A stretch of DNA of 64,000 bases from Desulfoarculaceae bacterium (GCA_019429465.1 JAHYIV010000004.1:62001-126000), one strand, 5' to 3'; shown: positions 9,255-18,633, numbered from the stretch's first letter. The notes: generated by a model from the sequence alone, not told the origin. Numbers and translations: made by a program.

Positions 9255-10093
9255 TCATCCTTCCGCAACATCGCTTTTCTGTTCACCTGCTGCCGGCTGA
9301 AAACTGGCAAAACTCTTTTTACCAAAAATCCATACGGCCACGATACTTATCTCGTACAGTACCATCAACGGTACCGCCATCATCAACTGATTCACCACAT
9401 CAGGGGTTGGAGTCAGGATAGCGGCAATAATAAAATTGACAAGGATAGCATACTTGCGGTGACGATTCAAAAAGGCAAGACTGACGACACCTATCTTGGC
9501 CAGAAAAACCATCAACACCGGCATTTCAAAAATCAGCCCAAAAGCGATAAGCAAACGAATGGCCAGGGAAAAATATTCACTGACCGCTGGGAGTGAAATC
9601 AAAAACTCATTGCTGTAGCCGACAAGAAAACGAAAGGCGGGCGGAAAGACGACCAGATAGCCAAAGGTGGCGCCACTCAGGAAACAGAGAGTAGAAAGGA
9701 AGGAAAAAGGCAACAGTACGCGCTTCTCATGTTTGTACAAACCAGGGGCCAGAAAACGCCAGATCTGATAAAAGATGACCGGACTGGCCACAAACAGACC
9801 ACAGACCAGGGCGAGCTTCAGATAAAAAAAAACCCTTCCTGATAAGAGGTAAAGATCAACGATGAACCCTCGGGCAGGACATCGGTAAGCGGCTTGAAAA
9901 ACCAGACCCCGATGGATTCAATAAAACCATAGGAGCCGGCGAAACCAACAACGATGGCAGCCAGAGAGACAATAAGACAGGAACGCAGATCACGCAGATG
10001 ATCGGTCAAGGTTTGAGGGTTGAACTCATCATGAACCCCGCTCGCCTGCTCAGGGCCTTCTACCTGTTCTGGTCTATTATTTTGTTCCATCAT
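9255..10093 (-). CDS. tatC: twin-arginine translocase subunit TatC, frameshifted at a T9 tract
   Basis: TatC is the six-helix receptor of the Tat export pathway. The first part (10093 to about 9824) gives an N-terminal region with TDHLRDLRSCL and FTSYQEGFFF, then stops. The second part continues as ASPVIFYQIWRFLAPGLYKHEKR and the remaining helices to 9255. The break is at nine T's on the coding strand (A's at 9824-9832). Inserting one T restores GFFFYLKLALVCGLFVASPV, a normal TatC continuation. So the copy is broken by one base, misassembled, or expressed by slippage on the homopolymer. Total length would be about 280 residues. No tatA or tatB is in the window. Confidence 0.85.
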
Positions 10094-10262
10094 GGCTCTT
10101 CTTGCTATTATTTTCCTGAAATGCTATTATAATGCGCTAATTTTGGCTGATTCTTTACAGGATGGATGTGGATCCTGAAAAAAGTGATGTCAAGAGTTCC
10201 TCTGCCTGAACTACATACCATCCACAACCCCTCTTGGCAACTCATTCGATAAAGGCTCAACA

Positions 10263-11906
10263 TTGCAGAAGACACTGTTATCCATTCCATTCCTGCTCTG
10301 CGCCCTCCTTCTCTATCCCGGAACAAGTAATGCCCTGACCCCCGAAAAGCTGAATCTCGCTCTCTATGATCAACTCGGACAGAACACTGCTGATTTTTCC
10401 GATCCCCGGACTGACAATAGGCCCAGTAACATGCAGCGCTGGCTGGCTGTCATCTACGGCCAAACGGGCCTGCAACCTCTCTGGGTCACCCAGGACGGCC
10501 CCGGGGGGAAAGCGGAAGTACTTTTCTCGGTTTTAAAAGATTCAGGAAGTGAGGGTTTGGTTCCCGAACAGTATTATACCGGCCGGATCGCCTCTCTCTG
10601 GGATGGCAAGATGCCTGAAACATTAGTTGAACTGGACACCTTGCTGACCCTTGCCTTTATCAAATACGCCCACGACGCCCGGGGAGGACGCGCTCTTTTC
10701 ACAACAGACACATCCCCTCTGGCGGTGAAAGATGGAAACATTCCTGCCTTTGACGCGCTGGCACTTGTAAAATCAGCCCTCTCTTCTCCAGATCTGAATC
10801 AATTTCTGGCTGGCCTGTTGCCACCACACAGATACTATAGAAATCTGCGTGCTGCCTTGCCAAATTATCAAAATCTGGCTGCAGCCGGCGGCTGGCCTCC
10901 TGTCGATTCCGGCAAGACCATCCATCCAGGCGCACGGGATTCAAGAATCTCGACGATACGGACAAGGTTGCAGATTGAAGGCTTTCTTCAATCCGCAGCA
11001 ACAAATGCCACCGTCTATGATGAGATGCTTGTCCAGGCCGTTACCCTGTTCCAGCTTCGCCATGGCCTGACCATTGATGGAGTGATTGGCAAATCAACCA
11101 TCGCTGCCATGAACATACCCGCCGAGAAAAAAATCAGACAGATCCTTATAAATCTTGAACGTTGGCGCTGGGAGGGTCATGACCTGGGCAAAAAATATGT
11201 GCTGGTAGATATCGCCGGTTTTACCCTCGAAGGAATAGCAGACGACACCGTTGCCCTGGAAATGCCCGTTATTGTCGGCACCCAGCAACATGAGACGCCG
11301 GTATTCAGCGACCAGATCCGATATATAGAAATCAACCCCTTCTGGAACATTCCACCCAGCATTGCCCGGAATGAAATGCTGGGTGAAGTAAGAAAGAATC
11401 CCCGCTACCTGAGCGACAATGATATCCGCCTCTTCAGTGACTGGACCTCCGAGGCCAGAGAGATCAGCCCTTTGTCCATTGACTGGCAGCAGATAAGCCC
11501 CAAACAAATGGGCCAACTCAAATTACGACAAGAGCCTGGAAAGAAAAACGCCCTCGGCTCCATAAAATTCGTCTTTCCAAATACTTATAATGTTTATATG
11601 CATGACACTCCTGCCAAGGCCCTTTTCCAACATTCCAGCAGGGCCTTCAGCCATGGTTGCATTCGTCTCGAAAAACCTGTAAAATTAGCAGATTTTATCA
11701 TGAGCGATTTCGAAAATGATTGGTCCATGGAACGACTCCATGAGATCATAGACACTGGTAAACGTACTATTATCCGCCTGCCTGAACCTCTGCCGGTACA
11801 TATCACCTACCAGACAGCCAGGAGCAACCAGGACGGTACTACCTCTTTCCATACCGACATCTATGATCGCGACCGGCAGTTTGAACAGATCCTCTTCAAA
11901 GAATAA
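10263..11906 (+). CDS. L,D-transpeptidase, YcbB/LdtD type
   Basis: 547 residues with a TTG start preceded by AAAGG, chosen because it supplies a full signal peptide (about 1-24). Domain order: N-terminal scaffold domain (LQPLWV and EGLVPEQYY motifs), a peptidoglycan-binding domain (about 235-285, FQLRHGLTIDGVIGKST), then a YkuD catalytic domain with the active-site motif SHGCIR (Cys466). The family forms 3-3 cross-links in peptidoglycan in the periplasm. Length and order fit the large LdtD/YcbB class. The next gene, an M15-like peptidase 43 bp on, is the usual partner (ycbB-ycbK arrangement). Confidence 0.9.
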   Translation: MQKTLLSIPFLLCALLLYPGTSNALTPEKLNLALYDQLGQNTADFSDPRTDNRPSNMQRWLAVIYGQTGLQPLWVTQDGPGGKAEVLFSVLKDSGSEGLVPEQYYTGRIASLWDGKMPETLVELDTLLTLAFIKYAHDARGGRALFTTDTSPLAVKDGNIPAFDALALVKSALSSPDLNQFLAGLLPPHRYYRNLRAALPNYQNLAAAGGWPPVDSGKTIHPGARDSRISTIRTRLQIEGFLQSAATNATVYDEMLVQAVTLFQLRHGLTIDGVIGKSTIAAMNIPAEKKIRQILINLERWRWEGHDLGKKYVLVDIAGFTLEGIADDTVALEMPVIVGTQQHETPVFSDQIRYIEINPFWNIPPSIARNEMLGEVRKNPRYLSDNDIRLFSDWTSEAREISPLSIDWQQISPKQMGQLKLRQEPGKKNALGSIKFVFPNTYNVYMHDTPAKALFQHSSRAFSHGCIRLEKPVKLADFIMSDFENDWSMERLHEIIDTGKRTIIRLPEPLPVHITYQTARSNQDGTTSFHTDIYDRDRQFEQILFKE

Positions 11907-11949
11907 CCCTTGATTAAAAGATCAACTTCAAAGATACAGGGAAAAAGCA

Positions 11950-12480
11950 ATGAATCGACGAAAATTTCTTACCCGGGCCATGGCCCTGGCCCCCCTTCTG
12001 TTACTCTCTTCCCCCACTGCCTTACTGGCCCGGTTTGAAGAGCGGAGCCTCTCTTTGTATCACACCCACACCTCGAAAAAGCTGTCTCTTGTCTATTTCA
12101 AAAATGGCCGTCATATCCCCAGCGCCTTGACCAAGATCAACCATTTTCTCAAAGATTTCAGGACAGGAGAAATCCATCCCATTGACCCAACCCTTCTTGA
12201 CGTCCTCCATGACCTGCGCCAGGCCACCGGTTCCAAAGATTTTTTTGAGGTGATCTCAGGATACCGATCACCTCAGACTAACACCATGCTGAAGGGCAAC
12301 AGCGGCGGCGTTGCCAGCCACAGCCTGCACATGAGCGGCAAGGCCATAGATATCCGCCTCCCCGCTTTTAATACCGGTCGCCTGCACCGCATCGCCATGG
12401 CGCTTAAGCAAGGCGGGGTTGGTTATTATCCTCAATCTGACTTTATCCATCTGGACACAGGCCGTGTCCGCACCTGGTAG
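11950..12480 (+). CDS. Tat-signal M15-like (DUF882/MepK) peptidoglycan endopeptidase
   Basis: 176 residues. The N-terminus MNRRKFLTRAMALAP is a twin-arginine signal (RRKFL). Zinc-site residues are His127 and Asp134 (in SLHMSGKAIDI) and His167 (DFIHLDTG), as in DUF882/YcbK. E. coli YcbK (MepK) cleaves 3-3 cross-links, matching the L,D-transpeptidase just upstream. Export would depend on Tat, whose tatC gene 1.9 kb away looks frameshifted. Confidence 0.88.
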   Translation: MNRRKFLTRAMALAPLLLLSSPTALLARFEERSLSLYHTHTSKKLSLVYFKNGRHIPSALTKINHFLKDFRTGEIHPIDPTLLDVLHDLRQATGSKDFFEVISGYRSPQTNTMLKGNSGGVASHSLHMSGKAIDIRLPAFNTGRLHRIAMALKQGGVGYYPQSDFIHLDTGRVRTW

Positions 12481-12495
12481 CAGGTAACAACAGGC

Positions 12496-12771
12496 ATGAA
12501 TTCCTGGTATGTCTATATCGTCCGCTGCGGTGACAACAGCCTCTATACCGGTATCACCAAGGACCTGGCAAAACGGATACTGGAACATAACTCCGGACCA
12601 AAGGGCGCGAAATATACCAGATCACGCCGACCAGTCATGCTCGTCTATTGCGAAGAAGCAGCATCCAGATCTGCTGCCACCTGCCGTGAACGCCATATCA
12701 AAAAACTCAAAAAATCCCGGAAAGGCCAACTGGTGGCACAAGGTAACAACCAGGGCCGGGATCAGCCATGA
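12496..12771 (+). CDS. GIY-YIG nuclease family protein (UPF0213/YhbQ-like)
   Basis: 91 residues. The motif pair WYVYIVRCGD ... SLYTGIT with a downstream Arg (AKRILEHN) is the compact GIY-YIG fold, and KGAKYTRSRRPV is typical of the UPF0213 group. Members are small DNA-binding/nuclease-like proteins of uncertain role. Its stop overlaps the start of the downstream response regulator by 4 bp (ATGA), so the two are translationally coupled. Confidence 0.88.
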   Translation: MNSWYVYIVRCGDNSLYTGITKDLAKRILEHNSGPKGAKYTRSRRPVMLVYCEEAASRSAATCRERHIKKLKKSRKGQLVAQGNNQGRDQP

Positions 12772-14147
12772 TATCAATCCTGATTGTTGATGATGAACAG
12801 AGCATGCGGGATTTTCTCGAGATCCTGCTGCAGAAAGAAGGCTACCAGGTCGAAACGAGAGATAATGGCGCGGGTGCCCTCCGCTGTCTGGAGGACAGCA
12901 GTTTCGATCTGGTCATCAGCGATATCCGCATGCCCGGTATCGGCGGCCTTGACCTCCTGCACTCCATCAAAGGAAAATACCCGACCCTGCCGGTGATCCT
13001 GATCACGGCCTTTGTCTCCCCGGATGATGCTGTCTCCGCCATGAAAGACGGGGCCTTTGACTATATCAGCAAACCGTTCGATGTGGCCGAGATCAAGAGC
13101 GTTATCCGGGCAGCCACTGCCCGCAGCAGGGCCGAGACCCCTGGCCCATCTGCTGCCGACAGCTTTCCCGGGATCATTGGCAAGAGTCAGGAGATGGTCA
13201 AAATTTTCGACCTGATCCAGCGCGTTGCCCCGACACCTGCCAATGTCATTATTTATGGTGAGTCAGGCACCGGCAAGGAACTTGTGGCCCAGGCAATCCA
13301 TCAGCACAGCAAGGTGGCCGGGCAGCCTTTTGTGCCGATAACCTGCAGCGCCATCCCAGAAGACCTTATGGAAAGTGAGCTCTTTGGCCATGTCAAGGGC
13401 GCCTTCACCGGGGCCATTAACGACAAGCCCGGTCTTTTTCAACTGGCCAATAACGGCACAGCCTTTCTCGATGAAATCGGCGAACTGACCCCTATCATCC
13501 AGACCAAGCTGCTCAGAGTTCTCCAGGAAAGGGAGGTCAAGCCCGTGGGCTCAACCCGGATTGAACGGGTGAATGTCCGCATTATCGCCGCCACCAACCG
13601 CGTCCTTGAAGAAGAGATCATTGCCGGCCGCTTCCGCGAAGATCTCTTTTACCGTCTGGCGGTAGTACCCATTCGCATGCCCCCTTTACGGGAACGCAAG
13701 GGCGACGTGCCGCTGCTGGTGAACCATTTTCTGCGGAAGCATTCAAGACTGCTGGGGAAAGAGGTCCAGGGAATCTCCTCGTACGGAATGCAGGTTCTTA
13801 TGGACTATGATTTCCCCGGCAATGTCCGGGAATTGGAGAACATCATTGAACGGGGGGTGGCACTTGAGAACTCCAACATTATCCTGCCGGAAAGCCTGAC
13901 CCTTTCGGCGCACCGCTCAGAGAAGAGAAACAGGAGCGGGACCGACCCCCTGTTTCAGGCCGTGGCCAGCAAGGAAGAGCTCTTTGAACGCGGCCTGGAA
14001 GAGGTTATCAATAACCTGGAAAAAAGAATTATCTGTTTTGCTCTCGAAAAAAGCAACCATTCCAAGATGCGGGCAGCAGAACTGCTGCACATCAGTTTTC
14101 GCTCCTTACGCTACAAGATCACAAAGTACGGCATTGAAAACGCCTAG
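12768..14147 (+). CDS. sigma-54-dependent response regulator (NtrC/PilR type)
   Basis: 459 residues. The receiver domain has acidic residues D8-D9, phosphorylatable Asp52 and a C-terminal K102-type Lys (SKPF). The AAA+ domain has Walker A GESGTGK (164-170) and the sigma-54 contact loop GAFTGA (211-216). A Fis-type helix-turn-helix ends the protein (MRAAELLHISFRSLRYKITKYG). It activates RNA polymerase-sigma54 promoters on phosphorylation by a partner kinase, almost certainly the histidine kinase 54 bp downstream. Targets cannot be told from this window. Confidence 0.95.
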   Translation: MISILIVDDEQSMRDFLEILLQKEGYQVETRDNGAGALRCLEDSSFDLVISDIRMPGIGGLDLLHSIKGKYPTLPVILITAFVSPDDAVSAMKDGAFDYISKPFDVAEIKSVIRAATARSRAETPGPSAADSFPGIIGKSQEMVKIFDLIQRVAPTPANVIIYGESGTGKELVAQAIHQHSKVAGQPFVPITCSAIPEDLMESELFGHVKGAFTGAINDKPGLFQLANNGTAFLDEIGELTPIIQTKLLRVLQEREVKPVGSTRIERVNVRIIAATNRVLEEEIIAGRFREDLFYRLAVVPIRMPPLRERKGDVPLLVNHFLRKHSRLLGKEVQGISSYGMQVLMDYDFPGNVRELENIIERGVALENSNIILPESLTLSAHRSEKRNRSGTDPLFQAVASKEELFERGLEEVINNLEKRIICFALEKSNHSKMRAAELLHISFRSLRYKITKYGIENA

Positions 14148-14201
14148 AAACTCGGAATATCAATACATGCTGCGCCCGTAGACAGCATCCAGGCAGGTAT
14201 C

Positions 14202-15917
14202 ATGGATTTCAAGACCTTCATCGCCCGGGCCCACCAGACAGAGATATCCCCGGACAAACTGCTGAGAGACCAGCTGTTGTGGATGCTTCTGCTGCGGGTC
14301 ATTCTCTACACCATGCTCCTTGGGATCAGTGCCTTTCTCCAGAGCGGTCAACTTGAGATCATTCTTCCACCCTACTACTGGCTCCTTTTCTTTATCTGCT
14401 GTGTCTATCTTTTAACCATCGGCTCAGCCTTTTTCCTGCTGGCCGGCAAGGGAGATCCCCGCCATTTTGCTTTCATCCAGAATCAACTTGACATCTTTCT
14501 GGTCACCCTTCTGGTTTATGCCACTGGCTCCTCACACTCCACATTCTCTCCTCTCTACTTTTTCCCCATTATCGCCGGGGGCCTGCTTCTTCCCGGAAAA
14601 GGCGGTCTGGTAGCGGCAGCTGCGGCAAGCCTGCAATACGGCCTGGCCCTTGGGCTTGAGCAGATGAGAATCTATCCTGCCTTTCTCAACCGCTACGAGT
14701 TTTTCAAAGAGCAGAATCTGTTCACCAGTATCAACCATTTTGCCGTGCTGGGACTGACCTTTTTCCTGGCCGCTATCCTCAGTGCCATCTTCGCGCGCCG
14801 ACTGCTCAAGACCGAGGCCGCTCTGTCCGATACGGTCAGAAGCTTTGACAGCCTCTCCCTTCTCTACAAGCAGATCTTTGACGATATCGCCACCGGCATT
14901 ATCACCATCGATGACGACAACCGGATCACCTCGGCCAACAATGCTATCGGCCGCATCACCGGTTACTCGCCCACTGTTCTTCCCGGGCAGCTCCTTTTTC
15001 AGGTATTTCCTACCCTGGATCTGCACAAAAAAGGATCACGCCTCGCCGCCAGTCTGGTGCGCCAGGATGGCGTAGAGATCAGAGTGGGGTACTCCTGCGC
15101 CAGACTGCAATTCCCGACAGAGTCAACAGCGCATGAGCAGGAAAAACACCAGTGCCAGAATTGCAAGGTCCTGACCATTCAGGATATCAGTGAAATAGAA
15201 CGGCTGGAACAGCAGATGCGCCAGGCGGAGAAGCTGGCCGCCATAGGAAGGATCAGCGCCGGCATTGCCCATGATTTCAGAAATCCGCTCACCGCCATCT
15301 CCGGATCCGCCCAGATCCTCGCCAATGAGTTTTCCCTGCCCGATTCCCCCGAGCAAAGAACCAACCGGGCGCTCATCAATATCATCCTCCGCGAATCCAA
15401 CCGCCTGACCCGCACCATCTCCGATTTTCTTAAATTCGCTAAACCGGAAACCACAGAGCGGGAATGGTTTTCCCTGAAAAAATGTCTGGATGAAGTCATT
15501 CAGGTCAGCCAGGCAGATCCCTTATGGCCTGCCAGCTGCACCCTCGAGATCAAAATAGATCCCAGCTATTCTCTGTGGGCAGACCAGCACCAGATCTTCA
15601 CCGTTCTCAATCATCTTATTCAGAACGCCCTGCCCTTCTGTCCACAAGGCGCGGAACGTATTAAGATAGAAGCGGAAGAGCTGAATATCTCAGACAACCA
15701 GGGGAAAATCATCTTGCGGGTGGGTGATAACGGCACAGGCATTGAAGAACAGTACAGGGAGAAGATCTTTGAGCCATTTTTCACCAGACGTGTCGATGGA
15801 ACCGGGCTGGGTCTGGCCATTGTCAAGCAGATCGTCATGGCCCATCATGGCACCATTGCGGTAGGCAGCTCCGATCTGGGCGGTGCCCTGTTCACCGTCC
15901 ACCTGCCCCTGCCATGA
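14202..15917 (+). CDS. PAS-domain membrane histidine kinase (PilS/NtrB-like)
   Basis: 571 residues. About six hydrophobic helices occupy residues 28-200, as in PilS. A PAS domain follows (about 220-330; IFDDIATGIITIDDDNRI). The dimerisation/phosphoacceptor box AHDFRNPLTAISG has His357. The ATPase domain has an N box (HLIQNALPF), GDNGTGI and GTGLGLAIVKQ. A CX2C-like pair (HQCQNCKVLTIQDISE) sits in the PAS C-terminal flank, which is conspicuous and could be redox-active. It is paired with the NtrC-type regulator just upstream. Confidence 0.93.
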   Translation: MDFKTFIARAHQTEISPDKLLRDQLLWMLLLRVILYTMLLGISAFLQSGQLEIILPPYYWLLFFICCVYLLTIGSAFFLLAGKGDPRHFAFIQNQLDIFLVTLLVYATGSSHSTFSPLYFFPIIAGGLLLPGKGGLVAAAAASLQYGLALGLEQMRIYPAFLNRYEFFKEQNLFTSINHFAVLGLTFFLAAILSAIFARRLLKTEAALSDTVRSFDSLSLLYKQIFDDIATGIITIDDDNRITSANNAIGRITGYSPTVLPGQLLFQVFPTLDLHKKGSRLAASLVRQDGVEIRVGYSCARLQFPTESTAHEQEKHQCQNCKVLTIQDISEIERLEQQMRQAEKLAAIGRISAGIAHDFRNPLTAISGSAQILANEFSLPDSPEQRTNRALINIILRESNRLTRTISDFLKFAKPETTEREWFSLKKCLDEVIQVSQADPLWPASCTLEIKIDPSYSLWADQHQIFTVLNHLIQNALPFCPQGAERIKIEAEELNISDNQGKIILRVGDNGTGIEEQYREKIFEPFFTRRVDGTGLGLAIVKQIVMAHHGTIAVGSSDLGGALFTVHLPLP

Positions 15918-15997
15918 TCGTATCCCTTTACTATTGCCGGTCAGGATCTCTGACCCTCAATAAAATACCAGGGGTTTAGACATAATGGCTGTCAGTT

Positions 15998-16379
15998 AAA
16001 CGAAAAAGACCTGCCCCTTACAAACATGGGTATGCTGTAGAGAACAATTCACTACGGCGCAGAGCCATAACCAAGGAGGCAGGTCATGAAAAAGAATACC
16101 ATATTTGTCGGGCTGGATGTACATAAAGATGCCAATGATATTGCATTGGCCAACGAGGGCCGTGATGGCGATGTCCGGTTTTACGGGACAATTGACGGAG
16201 ACCTTGATTCGCTGCACAAGGCGATCCGTAAAATACAGGGAGCAAACCGCGGAGCTGAACTCCGATTTGTCTATGAGGCCGGTCCGTGCGGTTATGAAAT
16301 ATACCGATTCTTGAAAGGCAACGGTTTTGATTGTGTGGTTGTAGCGCCATCAAAGATTCCCCGTAAAAGCGGCGATTGA
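15998..16379 (+). mobile_element. IS110-family element, 5' remnant
   Basis: The 5' non-coding end (about 15998-16085) plus the first ~97 codons of an IS110 transposase. In IS110 elements this flank encodes the bridge RNA; here GACCTGCC near 16004 and GGCAGGTC before the ATG form an inverted pair enclosing it. The coding part is cut at codon 97 and no 3' part is found within the window. Confidence 0.75.
16086..16379 (+). pseudogene. IS110-family transposase, truncated (DEDD domain N-terminus)
   Basis: 97 residues beginning MKKNTIFVGLDVHKD, the DEDD motif I start of IS110 transposases, with EAGPCGYEIYRFL and VVAPSKIPRKSGD. Intact relatives continue RxKTDRRDA right there. Instead a TGA arises from unrelated sequence, so the gene is cut by another insertion or deletion. 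A strong GGAGG site precedes the ATG. It cannot be active: motifs beyond the first acidic residue and the Tnp20 domain are lost. Confidence 0.88.
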
Positions 16380-16385
16380 CTAAAC

Positions 16386-16411
16386 AACCACCGACTTGAA
16401 GTCGGTGGGTT
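16386..16411. repeat. 8-bp GC hairpin, possible IS200/IS605-type end remnant
   Basis: CCACCGAC (16388-16395), loop TTGAA, GTCGGTGG (16401-16408), then GGTTT-type sequence. Hairpins with this 'accgacTTnAAgtcgg' form are common at ends of IS200/IS605 elements. It abuts the point where the IS110 gene is cut. It could also simply be a terminator (T-poor). Confidence 0.4.
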
Positions 16412-16591
16412 TAAAAAGATAAAGCAACATCTTTTCTGTAAATTCAAAATCCTTTCGTTTCGTTTTCTATTTTCATTGGCAGCTGTGTGGTAGCGCTGTT
16501 AAGTGAAAATATCAAAGCCAAGCCCTTCGGGTGCTCGTGCCTCGCAGCCTTGACATTTTGACCTGCCAGCGCTGTACCTGAGGTTGGTGAT

Positions 16592-16619
16592 GGCGGAAGA
16601 GCGGTGCCGCTCTTCCGCC
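16592..16619 (-). terminator. hairpin after the IS256 transposase gene
   Basis: A perfect 13-bp stem (GGCGGAAGAGCGG / CCGCTCTTCCGCC) with a 2-nt loop, 24 bp beyond the transposase stop on the minus strand. It probably ends transposase transcription or blocks read-in. Confidence 0.55.
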
Positions 16620-16642
16620 CCGCAGGGGCTCCGACAAAAGAG

Positions 16643-17803
16643 CTATTTATCGATCACCAGGTATTTTTTGTCCGTCTGCCAATCCTCGGATATTTCCATG
16701 GTCACCGCACTTACCAGGCGAAGGCAAGAGGCGGTATTGGGGAACAGGGAAGCAACCCTGGTTCTCCGTCGTATTTCTTTATTGATCCGCTCCAGCATAT
16801 TGACTGTGCGGATTTTTTCCCGGTGCTCTTCTGGAAACAGAAAGATAACCAGTCCCTCAGGCAGAGCTGTCTCCGCCCATTCAGCGAGCTTGGGAGCGCT
16901 TTTCTCGTAATCTTTCTGGAAGATCTCAAGCAATCTCTTTGCCTCTGCGTCATTGGGCGCATTGAAGATGGCCCGGATACGCCCGGATACCTCGTCTTTC
17001 ATGTGCTGTTTCGGGACATATTTCTGCCCATTCTGCTGCAGGTGGAATTGACATCTCTGCCATGGAACTGTTGGAAATACAGCATTCCGAGCGGCCTTTA
17101 ACCCCTCATGGGCATCGGAGATAAAGAGTCTAACCCCATGAAGTCCACGGTCTTTTAAGCCGCTGAGGAAATGTCTCCAGTGCACCTCGTGCTCGGATAA
17201 CTCGACGGATACACCCAGAATATCACGATGACCGCTCAGGGAAACCCCAACCGCAACCAGTACGGCAACGGAGATCATGGCTCCCGCCTGCCGAACCTTT
17301 TCGTAGCGGGAATCGAGATACACATAGGGAAAGGACTCAAGTCTCCGCGAACGCCAGGATGAAGGCTGCTCGTCCAGTGTCGCACTGGCCCTGCTGACTT
17401 CGCTGGAGCTGACGGCAAATCCGCACATATCTTCCGTGATTTTCGCCATCTTACGGGTTGAAACCCCTTGGACATACATTTCAGCCAGGGCGATACTCAA
17501 AGCTCGTTCAGAGCGGAGTCCACGTTCCAGGCTGCTGGGGTAGAATTCACTATCCCTGGTTTGGGGTATGGACAACTGGAGTTCGCCGACTCTTGTCTTG
17601 ACACTCTTTGGCTGGAAGCCGTTTGCATAGCTCCGCCGCTGATCTGTCCGCTCTTATGGCGCGGCTTGCAGGTAGCGTGACCGCTCAATACACATGGCTT
17701 CATTCAGCATCAAAGTTATGGCCTCCGCCACCCCATTGAACCCATTGTCAATTAACAGTTCCATTGCCATTTCAAATTGGGTATTCTTTGCACTGCAGGT
17801 CAT
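16643..17803 (-). pseudogene. IS256-family transposase with one premature stop
   Basis: 386 codons starting at ATG 17803 (MTCSAKNTQFEMAMELL), with a TAA at 17656-17654 (codon 50) inside an otherwise continuous frame. Before the stop the frame reads ERSRYLQAAP; after it ERTDQRRSYANGFQPKSVK, exactly as in IS256 transposases where an aromatic residue, usually Tyr, stands at this spot. A single base change (TAT/TAC to TAA) explains it. The DDE residues survive (VYLDSRYEKVR, ISDAHEGLKAA, NMLERINKEIRRRTRV). TTG at 17575 could restart a truncated 310-residue product, which would lack the N-terminal DNA-binding region. Confidence 0.88.
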
Positions 17804-17991
17804 TGTGATCTCCTTTCGGTTGGTTGTGAATAATAAGTCCCGAAAGGATAAACCTTGGCCTGCTCTCTTGCTAAGGCCTTACATGAATTTACAGAAAGAA
17901 TGGTACACTAACTTAAAAAACGATATCGTTTTCTAGAACGGGACGAAAAGAGCATTTTTCAAGGCACCCTAATGGTAACTATTACAAGACA

Positions 17992-18633
17992 ATGAAAATA
18001 GCATTATTCAGCGATACCCATGCATTACATGGGCAAATCAACATTCCGGACGCAGATATTTTAATTTTTGCCGGTGACATGACCCATTGCCGAACCGCGA
18101 GCGATGTTTCGGATTTTAATAGTTTTCTAGGATCTTTGCCTCATAGACATAAAATCGTGGTTGGTGGCAACCACGATCATAGGCTTGCGCATGATCCGGT
18201 AAAAGCCAGACTGCAACTATCGGAAGCAATATATCTTCTGGATGAATTTGTGGTCATTGCCGGGACAACTATCTACGGAGCACCTTGGCAGCCGTTATTT
18301 AACGACCGTGCCTGTGATGCCTTTGCCTTACCGCGAGGAAAAGCGCTTCAAGAAAAATGGAATATGATCCCGCCTGATGTCGATATTTTAGTAACTCACA
18401 CTCCTCCGTCCGGCATTCTCGATCAAGACGGTCCCGTCTCCCATGGTTGTTCGGACCTCACTGCCGCTGTCGCCGCACTCAAACCAAAGTATCATATTTT
18501 CGGCCATATACACAGCAATCACGGAATGATTAAATGTGGCTCCACAATGTATATAAATTGCAACGTACAAGGAGAAAACGGCGCATTAAGATCAGCACTC
18601 CTGCTTGACTACAACGCAGGTAAACTCCTGTAA
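17992..18633 (+). CDS. calcineurin-like metallophosphoesterase
   Basis: 213 residues. The five metallophosphatase motifs are in order: FSDTH (D8, H10), AGDMTH, GGNHDH, THTPPSG and GHIHSNHG. The short form with THTPP places it near the MPPED1/2-like phosphodiesterase group. Two metal ions are expected; the substrate is unknown. It follows the IS elements and has lower GC than the flanking housekeeping genes, so it probably came with the mobile island. No clear ribosome site. Confidence 0.85.
   Translation: MKIALFSDTHALHGQINIPDADILIFAGDMTHCRTASDVSDFNSFLGSLPHRHKIVVGGNHDHRLAHDPVKARLQLSEAIYLLDEFVVIAGTTIYGAPWQPLFNDRACDAFALPRGKALQEKWNMIPPDVDILVTHTPPSGILDQDGPVSHGCSDLTAAVAALKPKYHIFGHIHSNHGMIKCGSTMYINCNVQGENGALRSALLLDYNAGKLL

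Larger units (their letters stand above)
16428..17902 (-). mobile_element. IS256-family (mutator) insertion sequence, about 1.48 kb
   Basis: Bounded by imperfect terminal inverted repeats: CATCTTTTCTGTAAATTCA at 16428-16446 and the complement of 17884-17902 (17 of 19 match). It contains one transposase gene on the minus strand, read across an in-frame stop. A 13-bp hairpin at 16592-16619 lies downstream of the gene. Exact outer ends and a target-site duplication are not certain. It sits between the IS110 remnant and a metallophosphoesterase gene. Confidence 0.8.

Noticed and set aside
16374-16379. TGA ending the IS110 fragment as a Sec codon
   Set aside because: Sequence after the TGA has no IS110 likeness, so it is a true truncation.
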